In this document: in pieces, positions 1 to 8,206 of the stretch | Numbering within the stretch: position 1 is the first letter of the stretch | Layout: every line of letters begins with the position of its first letter | NCBI GenBank assembly: GCA_016789785.1 | Contig: JAEUQE010000149.1 | Coordinates: 1 to 20,352, forward strand | Direction: 5' to 3' | Length of the DNA: 20,352 nt | Source: Bryobacterales bacterium | Lineage (GTDB): Bacteria > Acidobacteriota > Terriglobia > Bryobacterales > Bryobacteraceae | Notes under the pieces: generated by a model | The model's input: only the letters and a program-made list of their open reading frames with translations | What the model was told of the DNA's origin: nothing | Database searches by the model: none | Translations under genes and position numbers: made by a program

Positions 1-61
1 TACCATTGAGCTACTGAGGAGTGTCGTGCGACTCTTTCAATTAGAACATTTCGACCCGTCC

Positions 62-1135
62 ATGTCAAATCGCCAAACCCCTCTTCCAACCCGTCGCGGC
101 ATGCTGTTTGCCGCCATCGCCGCGGCTTCCAAACTGCATGCTGCCGGCCCCGTCTACCCCACCCACAACGACCTCCTCTACTACCTCACCACCTCCGGCG
201 AACGCCGCCCCGTCCGCAACCGCCACGACTTCGAAATCCGCCGCCGCCACATCCTCGCCGGCATGCAGGAAGTCATGGGGCCACTGCCTCCGCCCATTGG
301 CACCAAGCCGCGAATCCAATCCGCCACCGACATCGACGAAGGCCCCTATCTCCGCCGCCACATCCGCTTCGACACCGATCCCGGCGACCTCGTCCCCGCC
401 TGGCTGCTCCTCCCCAAACAGCCCAACGGCGCCGCTGTCCTCTGCCTCCACCAAACCACCAAAATCGGCAAGGATGAACCCGCCGGTCTCGGCGGCAAAC
501 CCAACCTCCACTACGCTCGCGAACTCGCCCAGCGCGGCTTCGTTACGTTTGCCCCCGACTACCCCAACTTCGGCGAGTACCAGTTCGACCCCTACGCCAA
601 CGGCTACGCCAGCGCCACCATGAAAGGCATCGTCAACCATCGCCGTGCCGTCGACGTCCTTGCCAGCCTGCCGCAGGTGAAACGCAATCGCATCGGCGTC
701 TGCGGCCACTCGCTCGGAGGCCACAACTCGCTCTTCCTCGCCGCCTTCGATCCCCGCATCCGAGCCGTCGTCACAAGCTGCGGCTTCACCGCCTTCCCGA
801 AATACTACGGCGGCAATCTCACCGGCTGGAGCCACAAAGGCTACATGCCTCGCATCGCCGATCGCTACGAGAAGTCGCCCGCCAGGATGCCCTTCGATTT
901 TCCCGAGATCCTCGGAGCCATCGCGCCACGCGCCATCTTCATCAACGCCCCCACGCGCGACGCCAACTTCGAAGTCTCCGGCGTCGACGATTGCGTCAAC
1001 GCGGCGCGCCCCATCTTTGAGAAGATCTACCAGCGTCCCGGCGTGCTCGTCACCGAACATCCCGAGGCGGATCACGATTTCCCGCAGGAAGTTCGCGAGC
1101 GCGCCTATCGCTTCTTGGAAGGCCAACTCCGCTAG
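62..1135 (+). CDS. Secreted alpha/beta hydrolase (dienelactone hydrolase/acetyl esterase-like)
   Basis: Probably hydrolyses an ester in the periplasm; the substrate is unknown. With the ATG at 62 as residue 1 the protein has 357 residues. It begins with a twin-arginine-like leader (TRRGMLFAAIAAA, about residues 10-22) ending near HAAG. The hydrolase core shows LCLHQTT near residues 127-133 (oxyanion region), the nucleophile elbow GHSLGG at 215-220 with Ser217, an acidic residue in PTRDANFE near 300, and a catalytic His at 338 in ADHDFP. Order and spacing fit the alpha/beta hydrolase triad. A GTG at 26 in the same frame is preceded by GAGGAG (16-21), only 4 nt away, so a 369-residue form is possible. 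I prefer 62 because it gives a normal-length Tat leader. It is followed by 88 non-coding bases and is not clearly part of an operon. Fold and export are fairly sure; substrate is not. Confidence 0.85.
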   Translation: MSNRQTPLPTRRGMLFAAIAAASKLHAAGPVYPTHNDLLYYLTTSGERRPVRNRHDFEIRRRHILAGMQEVMGPLPPPIGTKPRIQSATDIDEGPYLRRHIRFDTDPGDLVPAWLLLPKQPNGAAVLCLHQTTKIGKDEPAGLGGKPNLHYARELAQRGFVTFAPDYPNFGEYQFDPYANGYASATMKGIVNHRRAVDVLASLPQVKRNRIGVCGHSLGGHNSLFLAAFDPRIRAVVTSCGFTAFPKYYGGNLTGWSHKGYMPRIADRYEKSPARMPFDFPEILGAIAPRAIFINAPTRDANFEVSGVDDCVNAARPIFEKIYQRPGVLVTEHPEADHDFPQEVRERAYRFLEGQLR

Positions 1136-1223
1136 CCGGCACCATTCCCAACAAATCCTCTTGAAGGGCTGATAACATCGCGGTCGCCTGCTCCGTTACA
1201 AAGGGCAGAGGCGAAAACAGAGT

Positions 1224-1679
1224 ATGTCCGAACAAGTCACCATCGCGATCGTTGTGCCGACCCTCTTTCTCACGGCGGCATACATTCTCACCACCATTGC
1301 CCGGGTCTTCGGCCGCGCGCGCCGCGACCGTTTGATGGCGGAACTCCACGGCAAGCTCATTGACCGTCTGGGCTCCGGGCCTGATGTCATACAGTTCTTC
1401 CAAACCGAAGCGGGTCAGAAGTTCCTCGCCGGCGGCGAGCACGAGGCCCCGCCCACGCATGTTTCCCGAGTGCTGAACAGCCTTCAGACTGGGCTCATCG
1501 CGCTCTCCACCGGTATCGGCATGTACGTTGTCGCTCCCATGTCCTACGAAGCGGCGGCGTTCTTCCGTGTCGCCGGCGGCATCGCCATCGCCGCGGGCAT
1601 TGGCATCGTTCTCTCGGCCGGGTGGAGCTTCGTCCTCCTGCGCAAGTGGGGCTTGCTCACGGATAGCCAGAAACAATAG
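1224..1679 (+). CDS. Small membrane protein of unknown function, beside an ECF sigma factor
   Basis: This 151-residue protein matches no family I can name with confidence. It has one hydrophobic helix at about residues 6-28, a basic cytoplasmic-type stretch (GRARRDR, 30-36), a soluble region of about 50 residues, and a pair of hydrophobic helices at about 86-104 and 111-139, then a short charged tail. The layout is that of an inner-membrane protein with a small soluble domain. The ATG at 1224 is the only reasonable start; a purine-rich stretch (AGAGG near 1206) lies rather far upstream. The gene ends 21 nt before a sigma factor gene on the same strand and is probably co-transcribed with it. 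It may therefore belong to the membrane side of that sigma circuit, which is an inference from position only. Confidence 0.72.
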   Translation: MSEQVTIAIVVPTLFLTAAYILTTIARVFGRARRDRLMAELHGKLIDRLGSGPDVIQFFQTEAGQKFLAGGEHEAPPTHVSRVLNSLQTGLIALSTGIGMYVVAPMSYEAAAFFRVAGGIAIAAGIGIVLSAGWSFVLLRKWGLLTDSQKQ

Positions 1680-1700
1680 TCCATCCTGCCGAGACCTTCT

Positions 1701-2288
1701 GTGACTGGCCAAGACACCAATCGGGATACCCGCGGCTTCGCAGATGCCCCACGCGCATCGCAGCCGAAGCACGCGAAGGATCTATTGTGTCTCGATGCGG
1801 CTGCCTTTGAAGCCTTCCATGCCCAGACGGCCCGCCCGCTCCGCAACTATCTCAACCGCCTGACCGGCAACACGGCGCTTGCCGATGAACTCGTGCAGGA
1901 GAGCTACTATCGCTTCCTGCGCTCACAAGCGGGCGCGTTCGAAGATCGCGAGCGCAGGAACTATCTCTTTCGCATCGCGACGAACCTGGTGAACGATCTG
2001 CACCGTTCCCGCGGCGAGAAGTCGGTGGGCATTGAGGAAATCGCCATGCCCGCCGTCGAGGCCAATGATCCGCAGGTGTCCAGCGACGTGCAAAAGGTGC
2101 TGAGCAATTTGAAGCCGCGCGAGCGCGAGTTGGTTTGGCTCGCCTACGTGGAAGGGTCCAGTCATCGCGAAATCGCGGACATTCTTGGTCTGCGCGAAGT
2201 GAGCATTCGTCCAATGCTTTTTCGTGCCCGTCAGAAACTGCTTGAAATGCTGCGCGCAATCGGTTATTCAGAAAGAGAGACAGCATGA
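1701..2288 (+). CDS. ECF-type RNA polymerase sigma factor
   Basis: A 195-residue sigma-70 family protein of the extracytoplasmic-function (ECF) size class that would direct RNA polymerase to a specific promoter set. Region 2 is seen at about residues 35-103 (FHAQTARPLRNYLNRLTG, then ADELVQESYYRFL, then RNYLFRIATNLVNDLHRS). Region 4 spans about 130-185, with LKPRERELVWLAYVEG and the helix-turn-helix SSHREIADILGLREVSIRP. No extra C-terminal domain is present. The start is taken as GTG at 1701; the first 30 residues are low in structure, so a later start is possible. The last codons overlap the next gene as ATGA (2285-2288), which implies translational coupling to a membrane protein with a ZAS motif, its probable anti-sigma factor. 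The target promoters cannot be told from this window. Confidence 0.9.
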   Translation: MTGQDTNRDTRGFADAPRASQPKHAKDLLCLDAAAFEAFHAQTARPLRNYLNRLTGNTALADELVQESYYRFLRSQAGAFEDRERRNYLFRIATNLVNDLHRSRGEKSVGIEEIAMPAVEANDPQVSSDVQKVLSNLKPRERELVWLAYVEGSSHREIADILGLREVSIRPMLFRARQKLLEMLRAIGYSERETA

Positions 2289-2722
2289 ACAACAACGTCC
2301 CTGAGGCACGGGCCGGCGGCACGATGGAATGCGTGCGCGAGCCCGAAGTGTTGGCTGCCGCGGATGGCGGGCCACTGCCTGACGACTTGCGCTCTCATGT
2401 TGCCGGCTGCGCGCAATGCCGGGAGGCGATGATGTTGCGGAGCTTCCTTGATGCCGGGGCGGAGGGCGATCCTCAGCCCGCCGGCCTCATCTATTGGAAA
2501 TCACAACTGCGTGCGCGCCGTGAGCAGGCCGAAAAAGCGATGCGCCCGGCAGCGGTGGCGGAGTTCCTGTTGGTGCCCGTGTTGCTGCTGATCGCGCTCG
2601 CGCTGCTCCCTGCCGCCGGATCCACGGCGGTGGCTGCTGTCATGGTCGCGTTCGTGTTTCTTGTCGCGGCCGTGGGTGGCTTTCTCTACTTGCGTCTCCG
2701 GCCTTCCAACCGGCGCTTGTAG
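2285..2722 (+). CDS. Membrane anti-sigma factor-like protein with ZAS zinc motif
   Basis: A 145-residue protein likely to bind and hold the sigma factor encoded just upstream. Near the N-terminus it carries the HxxxCxxC zinc anti-sigma (ZAS) pattern as HVAGCAQC (His38, Cys42, Cys45), with an earlier Cys16 as a possible fourth ligand. After a charged linker (about residues 66-88) come two hydrophobic helices at about 90-110 and 113-136, ending in a short basic tail. A soluble N-terminal zinc domain facing the cytoplasm on a membrane anchor is the usual anti-sigma layout. It starts inside the stop codon of the sigma gene (ATGA overlap). Two closely spaced helices leave almost no periplasmic sensor domain, so any signal must come through the membrane part or another protein, perhaps the small membrane protein encoded before the sigma gene. 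The anti-sigma role is inferred from motif and context. Confidence 0.78.
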   Translation: MNNNVPEARAGGTMECVREPEVLAAADGGPLPDDLRSHVAGCAQCREAMMLRSFLDAGAEGDPQPAGLIYWKSQLRARREQAEKAMRPAAVAEFLLVPVLLLIALALLPAAGSTAVAAVMVAFVFLVAAVGGFLYLRLRPSNRRL

Positions 2723-3073
2723 CTACATGCGATCCGCATGCTTGCGTGCGCCACACGCGCGCTCGGCAAAAACGCAACGACTGTCGCGATGCTGTGTCCA
2801 GCCGCTTTCCAGTCACATGGGTAGCACATGGCATCCGCGGACTTCCGCGCCACGGCGAGGCACGCTGCAGTTTCGATATACGCGGGCTCCGTAGGTGCCC
2901 CTCGGCGGCGCCGGCCCGCGGGCCTGCCGCGTCCCCTTGTCGAGCGACGTCTCGGAGCGCGCGGATCCACCTCCACCCGCCCGGCCTATGCCTGGCTTTG
3001 CCTGGGGCTCGCTCCATCCCTGCGGAGGGCTGACGGTCTCTGCGCGGACGCATCTGGCGGATCAGCCGCACCG
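2723..3073. other. Gene-free stretch between convergent genes
   Basis: About 350 bp lie between the ends of the convergent anti-sigma-like gene and MFS gene. Open frames exist on both strands here, but they are rich in Arg, Pro and Ala, run into the neighbouring genes in the wrong frame, and contain no recognisable motif. I see only the small hairpin at 2726-2740, a weaker pair GCGTG/CACGC at 2744-2758, and a 12-bp GC-rich palindrome GGCCCGCGGGCC at 2913-2924. It could be a decayed gene, but nothing identifies one. Confidence 0.5.
2726..2740. terminator. Small hairpin just after the anti-sigma gene; possible weak terminator
   Basis: CATGCG-ATC-CGCATG forms a perfect 6-bp stem with a 3-nt loop, starting 3 nt after the stop codon at 2720-2722. 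No T-run follows, so it is not a typical intrinsic terminator. It may instead protect the transcript end or be chance in GC-rich DNA. Confidence 0.25.
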
Positions 3074-4315
3074 CTACCGCGTCCTGCTGCGCTCCAGATC
3101 CCGCGCCAGCACGTAGCGATACCCGAACCACAGCAGCGCCGATGCCGCCAGCATCAACACCGCAATCGCCGCAAAGATCCCTCCCAGCGAGAAGTCGCGC
3201 TTCAGGAATCCTGCCAGCAACACGCCTGTGCCGCCGCTCAGCGTATTGAAGAGATTCGTGACGCCAATCGCCGATGACCGCAGCCGCTCCGGCACCACTT
3301 CGCAAATCAGCGGATTCTCATTCGCCTGGCCGAGCCCGCGCAACAGCGCAAAACAGAACACCGCGACACTCAACATCGCCACACTGGGCTTGCCAAGAAA
3401 CGCCAGTAGGAACGGCGCCGATAGCAGATAGCACGAGCTTTGGAACAGCATGCGGTAGCGTTGGCCGCGGCGCGCGCAAGCATCGGAGACCGCGCCTCCG
3501 CCAAGCACTCCGATGGTTGCCGCCAACTGCAGCGACACGGTGCCCGTGAAGCCCGATGCCGTCAGTGACAACTGATACGTCTCGCGGAAGTAGAGCGGCA
3601 GCCAGTTGAAGAAGATCCATGTCCCGATGGCCACCAGCATCGACTTCAAGGCAAGGATCCAGAACGACGGAATCGATGCAAGCACCTGCAGATCGCCGGG
3701 TAGCGCCGACAGGGGACGTGCCTCTCGTACGGCCGCGGGTACCGTCTCCTCCGGCGACGGGGGCCGCAAGAACACTGGCAGGGCGAATGCCGCGAGCACG
3801 ATTCCCGCGCCTCCCAGCAGAAAGAATCCTTGCCGCCAACCATAGTGATCACCGAGATAGCCCGCGGCAACTCCACCAGCGATCAATCCGAGGTTCAGCC
3901 CCGCCGAATGCAGACCCATCGCGAGACCCCGTGTGGCCGGCGCGTGATACTGAGCGAGCATCGCCGTCGCCGCGGGCAGATAGAGACACTCAGCCAGCCC
4001 CAGCGCCACGCGGCTCCCTGCGAGTTGCCAGTACCCACTCGCCAATCCAGTCGCAGCCGTGATCAGACTCCACAGCACCAGGCTCGACAGCAGAACTCGC
4101 CCTCGATGCCAGCGGTCCGCCAGTGCCCCCGCCAACGGTGAGCCGATCGCATAGGCCCACAGAAATGCCGACCCCAGCCCGCCCAACGCCAGATCCGAAA
4201 TGCCAAGCTCGCTCTTGAGCAGAGGGAAGACCACTGAGATCGACGTGCGATCGGCGTAGTTCAACCCTGCGGCGAGGAAGAGTGTTGCAGCGAGAATCCA
4301 ACGGTAGGCGGGCAT
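3074..4315 (-). CDS. MFS transporter, anion:cation symporter-like
   Basis: A 413-residue inner-membrane permease with about 12 hydrophobic helices, the normal length for the major facilitator superfamily. The N-terminal NYADRTSISVVFPLLK (about residues 19-34) resembles the start of the anion:cation symporter (ACS) group, which includes hexuronate and other sugar-acid carriers. Motif A between helices 2 and 3 is clear (GALADRWHRGRV, 63-74), and a polar loop follows helix 6 (RPPSPEE, about 184-190). It is the last gene of the minus-strand operon and starts about 10 nt after the end of the broken aldolase gene. In that setting it most likely imports the sugar or sugar acid released by the upstream periplasmic enzymes. 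An acidic substrate is suggested only by family resemblance. Confidence 0.88.
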   Translation of the reverse strand: MPAYRWILAATLFLAAGLNYADRTSISVVFPLLKSELGISDLALGGLGSAFLWAYAIGSPLAGALADRWHRGRVLLSSLVLWSLITAATGLASGYWQLAGSRVALGLAECLYLPAATAMLAQYHAPATRGLAMGLHSAGLNLGLIAGGVAAGYLGDHYGWRQGFFLLGGAGIVLAAFALPVFLRPPSPEETVPAAVREARPLSALPGDLQVLASIPSFWILALKSMLVAIGTWIFFNWLPLYFRETYQLSLTASGFTGTVSLQLAATIGVLGGGAVSDACARRGQRYRMLFQSSCYLLSAPFLLAFLGKPSVAMLSVAVFCFALLRGLGQANENPLICEVVPERLRSSAIGVTNLFNTLSGGTGVLLAGFLKRDFSLGGIFAAIAVLMLAASALLWFGYRYVLARDLERSRTR

Positions 4316-4324
4316 CGCTTGGGC

Positions 4325-5054
4325 TCAGTGTAGCGGCAGTTGCGCCATGTGCGTGTCCATGATGCCAAGCGCATGCGGCACCGCTTTCAGCGCCATCAGC
4401 CGCAGCGTGGTTGAATCCTGGGGGCGTTCTTCAAACAGCCCAAACGCTCCGATCAATGCGGCGATCTCTTGTTGCGTAGCGTCCGTCTCTCTGCCCGCGT
4501 CGAATGCGTCCGCAAGCAGCCGCGGCGCGAGATTCGCCAGCGATGCCATCGCGCCATGAGCCCCGCACGATGCTGCCTCCAACATCAGCAGTTCGTTGCC
4601 ATGCAGATAGCTGAATGCAGTTTGTGCGCGCAGCCGGGTCGCGAGCAGGCGTGTGCAGTCCCGATCGTTCGAGGAGTCCTTCAGCCCGATCATGTTGCCG
4701 TCCTCCTTCAATCGAAACACCGTCTCCGTCTCAATGTGATGCTGCGTCCGAAAATTCGACGCCCGACATCGCCCCATCGCGTGCACGGGAGATGCTCTCT
4801 TCCAGGCACTGCGTGGAGACTCCGGCGCATACTGGCAGGCGGCCCGCCCTGTGCACCATCGTCGACTCCACCAGTTCGCATTGCCGGCGCCACGGCATCG
4901 CGCAGAACTCGCCTGTTGAGGAGAGGGCGAACAGCCCATTGGCGCCGTTGCTTGCGAGAAAGTCGGGATAGCGGCCCAGCGCGGGTCGATCGATGCGGCC
5001 ATCGGCGGTGAGCGGAGTGAGCATCGGAACAACGATGCCGCGAAATCGGTTCAT
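4325..5054 (-). pseudogene. DHDPS/N-acetylneuraminate lyase-family aldolase, broken by an internal out-of-frame deletion
   Basis: Two frames together spell a class I aldolase of the DHDPS/NAL family, with a gap in the middle. The N-terminal part starts at the ATG at 5054 and reads about 107 codons (GIVVPMLTPLTADGRID, then LFALSSTGEF, then RLPVCAGVSTQ) to a TGA at 4731-4733. The C-terminal part lies in another frame from about 4760 down to the stop at 4325 and reads RTQHHIETETVFRL, then MIGLKDSSND with the Schiff-base lysine, then YLHGNELLMLEAASCGAHG. By comparison with the B. subtilis DapA layout as I recall it, about 38-40 residues are missing between the parts. These include the PYY segment and the LYNxPG segment with the catalytic tyrosine. 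The start overlaps the FAD oxidoreductase stop as ATGA. As it stands, no complete enzyme can be made. An assembly error cannot be excluded. Confidence 0.85.
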
Positions 5055-6916
5055 GCCTCGAAAGCCTCCTTCGACGTGCGCACGCGGATCGCGAAGACAC
5101 GCGCCTGCGTGGCCCCATGCGTGCGCTCGACCGTCAGCCGCAGACGCCGCGTGACCCATGGTTCTTCGAAGCGATGCACACACCGGCGTTGATGATTGCC
5201 CGTGAACCGCAACTGCCGTTCGCCCGCCGACAGCGCATAGTCCGAAACAGTTTCCGGCTGCGGCCCGCGAATCATCTTGCGCGTGAACGCATCACTCATG
5301 GAGAGCGTGAGTTCACGCGCGAAGCCCGTATCGAAGATCAGCTCCACACCATGGATCGCGCGCTCTTCCTCCCATTCGAGATCAAGCCAAGCCGGCAATT
5401 CGGCTGAAACCCACTGATTGGAGCAAGCCGCGAACGCTGGATGCAACCGCGGGTCTAGAGCGCGTGTGATGCCGTTGCCGGCCAATGGCGCTTCGTGTCC
5501 GGCCACTTCACTGCTGGCGTGATAACGGGCGTGTGGCATGCGCTCCGCGATGCCCGGAAGAAAGCAGTCATCCGCAAGCAAGGTCTGTTGCAGTGTATCG
5601 AGCAGCGACGGCTCCAATAACTCCGAAGCGGCTGCAAGGCGACGGCGTGCGGCCATCGCCATCGCTGTCCCCACTGCCTGACCCATCACCGCACACGTCG
5701 CCATCACACGCGTGGATGCGAATGCGAGATGGGTCGCGCTGATGTTGCGGCCCGCCATCCAGAGATTCGCCACATTGCGCGAGTACAACGAACGCAACGG
5801 GATGCCGTAAAGATAAGGCACTTCGATCTGACGGCACGGGTACTCATTCACGGCATCCACTCCTGTGGGCGGATGCAGATCGATCCACCAGCCGCCGTAG
5901 GCGACCGTATCGTGAAACAGCCGGCCCGAAGTGACATCGTCTTGTGTGAGAACATGCGGCCCCAACAGCCTTCGCGATTCGCGCTTGCCCGGCAGCATGC
6001 CCACCCAATCCAGTGCCCAGTTCGCCGCCGAAGCCGCGGGTGGCGCCTGCCCCGCCATCCACTTCTCATACGCAGCCGAGGGGTCGGGAGGCTGCGTGCA
6101 GTGATTCTTCACGTGATCCCAAACGCCCATCGCGATGGCCAGCAGCTCATGGCGAATGCGATCGTTGTCACGCACTGTGTCGAGGTGGCCGCCCCATTCC
6201 ACCCACCAGTACCCGTATTCGAACTCGCGGTGCGAGCGCAGCCGCAGATCTTCTTCGCTGAAGCGGCGTGCCCAGGGCGGGGCAGTGAAGGGCACGGCAT
6301 GATCCATTTCGTGAGCCGTGAAAAGAATCGTGCTGCCAAGCACAGCCGAATCGGCCTCCAGCGGCGCATCCGGTTCGTCGAACTCATGACGAGCTTCGCG
6401 GCCCATGTGCATCGCGGCGCCGGCCTCGATCCCCAATCGCGAATCGCCAGTACAGTCAGCGAAGAAGGCTGCTTCGATGACGAATCGATCCTCCGTCAGC
6501 GTGCGCACAGCATGTACGCGGCGGATCAAGCGCTGTCCAGGGGCATGCGATGCGGCTTCCGTGTCGCACCCTACACAGTCCGTGTCCAATAACAGCGTAA
6601 TGCTCGGCTCGCGCCGCACCATGTCATAGAGCAGCAGATCGAAAAGATGCGGGCTGCGGTGTGGATTGCGCACTGCGTCTTCGACGCGGATCTCGTCGAT
6701 GAGTCCCGATTCGCGAGCCCCCGGCCGGCGCCCCGAGCACGATGCCCCGGCAATGTGCATGCGAATCTCGCTCGATGCATTGCCTCCGAGCACGCTGCGG
6801 TCTTGCAGCAGCACCACCGTGGCACCCGACCTTGCCGCCGCGATGGCCGCGCACACACCCGCCATGCCGCCTCCCGCGATGCAGATGTCGGCTTCCAGTT
6901 TGATCGTGTGGGCCAT
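5051..6916 (-). CDS. FAD-dependent oxidoreductase (FAD_oxidored type) with C-terminal beta-rich domain
   Basis: A 621-residue flavoprotein. The N-terminus has the dinucleotide-binding fold with GGGMAG at 15-20, an acidic/basic strand end near LLQDR (36-40), and the downstream block VLGGNASSEIRMHI (43-56) typical of the FAD_oxidored (PF12831) group. ADCTGDSRLG in the middle fits the second FAD-contact motif of such proteins. From roughly residue 490 the sequence changes to a strand-rich segment (LDLEWEEERAIHGVELIFD) that resembles a carbohydrate-binding or discoidin-like sandwich. No signal peptide is seen, so it should act in the cytoplasm. It starts 4 nt after the stop of the sialidase-like gene, with AAGGA immediately before the ATG, and its own stop overlaps the next start (ATGA). 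Its substrate is unknown; the operon suggests a sugar or sugar-derived hydroxyl. Confidence 0.88.
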   Translation of the reverse strand: MAHTIKLEADICIAGGGMAGVCAAIAAARSGATVVLLQDRSVLGGNASSEIRMHIAGASCSGRRPGARESGLIDEIRVEDAVRNPHRSPHLFDLLLYDMVRREPSITLLLDTDCVGCDTEAASHAPGQRLIRRVHAVRTLTEDRFVIEAAFFADCTGDSRLGIEAGAAMHMGREARHEFDEPDAPLEADSAVLGSTILFTAHEMDHAVPFTAPPWARRFSEEDLRLRSHREFEYGYWWVEWGGHLDTVRDNDRIRHELLAIAMGVWDHVKNHCTQPPDPSAAYEKWMAGQAPPAASAANWALDWVGMLPGKRESRRLLGPHVLTQDDVTSGRLFHDTVAYGGWWIDLHPPTGVDAVNEYPCRQIEVPYLYGIPLRSLYSRNVANLWMAGRNISATHLAFASTRVMATCAVMGQAVGTAMAMAARRRLAAASELLEPSLLDTLQQTLLADDCFLPGIAERMPHARYHASSEVAGHEAPLAGNGITRALDPRLHPAFAACSNQWVSAELPAWLDLEWEEERAIHGVELIFDTGFARELTLSMSDAFTRKMIRGPQPETVSDYALSAGERQLRFTGNHQRRCVHRFEEPWVTRRLRLTVERTHGATQARVFAIRVRTSKEAFEA

Positions 6917-6920
6917 TCCT

Positions 6921-7988
6921 TCAGTCGACCTCGATGCGCGTGGCTCGCAATTCAGGCAACGTGCCTTCGCGGTCCGCGTAGTAGACCATGAGTGCTCGCT
7001 TGCCGTTCAGCGGAACACAACTCGTGTAGGCGCCATCTTTGACGTAGGAGTCAATGACGGTCTTCGCGCCAAACGTGCGCGCATTGTCCCGCGACAAAAA
7101 CGCCACAATTTGTTTTCGCTCCACATCGCGGCCGCTCAGCAGCACGCGCGACCGGTCCAGACGTGTGAGGAAGGGCCGTTGCAGCGTAATGCCCAGTTGC
7201 GTGAACAAATTCTCCTGTTCGTTCCATGTGCTTCCGTGATCGGTGCTGACGAAGACCGAGAGTCCCTTCGGATAACCCGCTGAGCCTGGTTGCCGCCGTG
7301 TGCGCAACAGGCAAAGGATTTCGCCTGGTGACCGCTCGATCAGTCCAACCTCATCGCCGCGATTGGCCTCCGGCGCGGTGAGTTGCGAACGCACTTTCCA
7401 AGTGCGGCCGTTGTCCGCCGAATGCCACTGCAGCGCATAGCAATTGCCGATGCCCGATGGCGGGAAGGTGGCGTTCGAACCGAGCAGTCCGTCGCTGGTG
7501 CGAATGACATCGGTCATGTAGTAGCTGCTACGTGACGCATCGGTATCGAACGTTTCAAACGGCGACCAGGACTCACCATGATCATCCGACCATGCCCATG
7601 CGCCGGGCTCGCGGCGATGCGGCGTAGGGCTGAAGCGAAAGCGGCTCACCCAGAGGATCACGCGCTTGTCCGCCGCAACCACGGCCACTGGATTGTGCGC
7701 GGAACGCGCTGTATCGGGATCGCGAAACAACACCTTCTCCGCACTCCAGGTATTGCCGTTGTCCGGCGACCGGCGCATCGCGACACTGGAGTAATCGTAG
7801 GCGTGTGTGGTGCCGATCCGGTAGAACAACAGCAGATGGCCGTTGGCGGCGCGCACTATGCGCGGGAAGCCGTAGTGCACGCCGGCTGCGCTGACGACCG
7901 GTGCTGGCGGCGTGTGGCGAATCGCCGTTGTCTTGCCGGATGCCGCAGCGGTGATGAGTGGCGTGACGAGCAGTTTGCGTCGGGTCAT
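6921..7988 (-). CDS. Exported Asp-box (BNR repeat) protein, sialidase superfamily
   Basis: A 355-residue six-bladed propeller protein of the sialidase superfamily. Four good Asp boxes are visible: SPDNGNTW (74-81), SDDHGESW (134-141), SADNGRTW (190-197) and STDHGSTW (248-255). A worn fifth is SRDNARTF (299-306). Candidate active-site residues in the family order are an Arg in GFPRIVR (about 40-46), a Glu and Arg in LIERSPGEILCLLRT (216-230), an Arg in SGRD (about 287) and a Tyr in DGAYTS (321). This would fit a catalytic arginine-rich site, but I cannot prove sialidase activity. The start is the ATG at 7988: it has GAGGA 6 nt upstream and gives a leader MTRRKLLVTPLITAAASG. The longer frame back to 8267 overlaps the upstream gene and is rejected. 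It may cleave or bind a sialic-acid-like or other acidic sugar in the periplasm. Confidence 0.87.
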   Translation of the reverse strand: MTRRKLLVTPLITAAASGKTTAIRHTPPAPVVSAAGVHYGFPRIVRAANGHLLLFYRIGTTHAYDYSSVAMRRSPDNGNTWSAEKVLFRDPDTARSAHNPVAVVAADKRVILWVSRFRFSPTPHRREPGAWAWSDDHGESWSPFETFDTDASRSSYYMTDVIRTSDGLLGSNATFPPSGIGNCYALQWHSADNGRTWKVRSQLTAPEANRGDEVGLIERSPGEILCLLRTRRQPGSAGYPKGLSVFVSTDHGSTWNEQENLFTQLGITLQRPFLTRLDRSRVLLSGRDVERKQIVAFLSRDNARTFGAKTVIDSYVKDGAYTSCVPLNGKRALMVYYADREGTLPELRATRIEVD

Positions 7989-8206
7989 GCGTGGTCCTCG
8001 GATTGGGAGCGGCCGGCAACGGCGTGTGTCGCGATGCAGGGCACTTCGCTTGGTTCGGCGGCGGTCAGTGGAAATGATCGCCTCACCGGGCATGCCGGGG
8101 CACGTGCCGATGAACAGCGATTGTTGTTTTCGCGCCTGCTGCCGTGCGGCGGCGATGTCGAGGCACTGGGGCGCGGGAACGCAGTGATCAGCGTACGCCG
8201 GGTCAT
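7985..8206 (-). pseudogene. 73-codon remnant ORF coupled to both neighbours by ATGA
   Basis: Between the esterase and the sialidase-like gene lies a short ORF whose ATG overlaps the esterase stop (ATGA, 8203-8206) and whose stop overlaps the next start (ATGA, 7985-7988). Its start region, CGAGGA-N6-ATGACCCGGCG with the peptide MTRRTLITA, nearly repeats that of the sialidase-like gene (CGAGGA-N6-ATGACCCGACG, peptide MTRRKLL). It therefore looks like a genuine ancestral start with an export leader. After about nine codons the peptide turns into Ser/Pro/Arg-rich sequence with no motif. Another frame over the same DNA reads more protein-like (for example QSLFIGTCPGMPGEAIISTD). I read this as the stump of a lost exported protein with a frameshift and a large deletion. 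A small functional peptide is possible but less likely. Confidence 0.5.

Noticed and set aside
65..1126. Long minus-strand open frame opposite the alpha/beta hydrolase
   Set aside because: It mirrors the hydrolase gene, has Val/Gly/Ala/Asp-rich composition expected from antisense of a GC-rich gene, and shows no motif. The plus-strand protein has a leader and catalytic triad.
2640..3305. Overlapping open frames on both strands across the gap between the anti-sigma and MFS genes
   Set aside because: They run into neighbouring genes out of frame, are rich in Arg/Pro/Ala and contain no recognisable domain.
4731..5032. Explaining the broken aldolase as a single-base sequencing frameshift
   Set aside because: A one-base indel would leave all family motifs present in one frame or the other. 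The PYY and LYNxP segments are absent in every frame, so bases are truly missing from this sequence.
5729..6592. 287-codon plus-strand open frame inside the FAD oxidoreductase
   Set aside because: No motif; composition of an antisense shadow of a well-supported flavoprotein gene.
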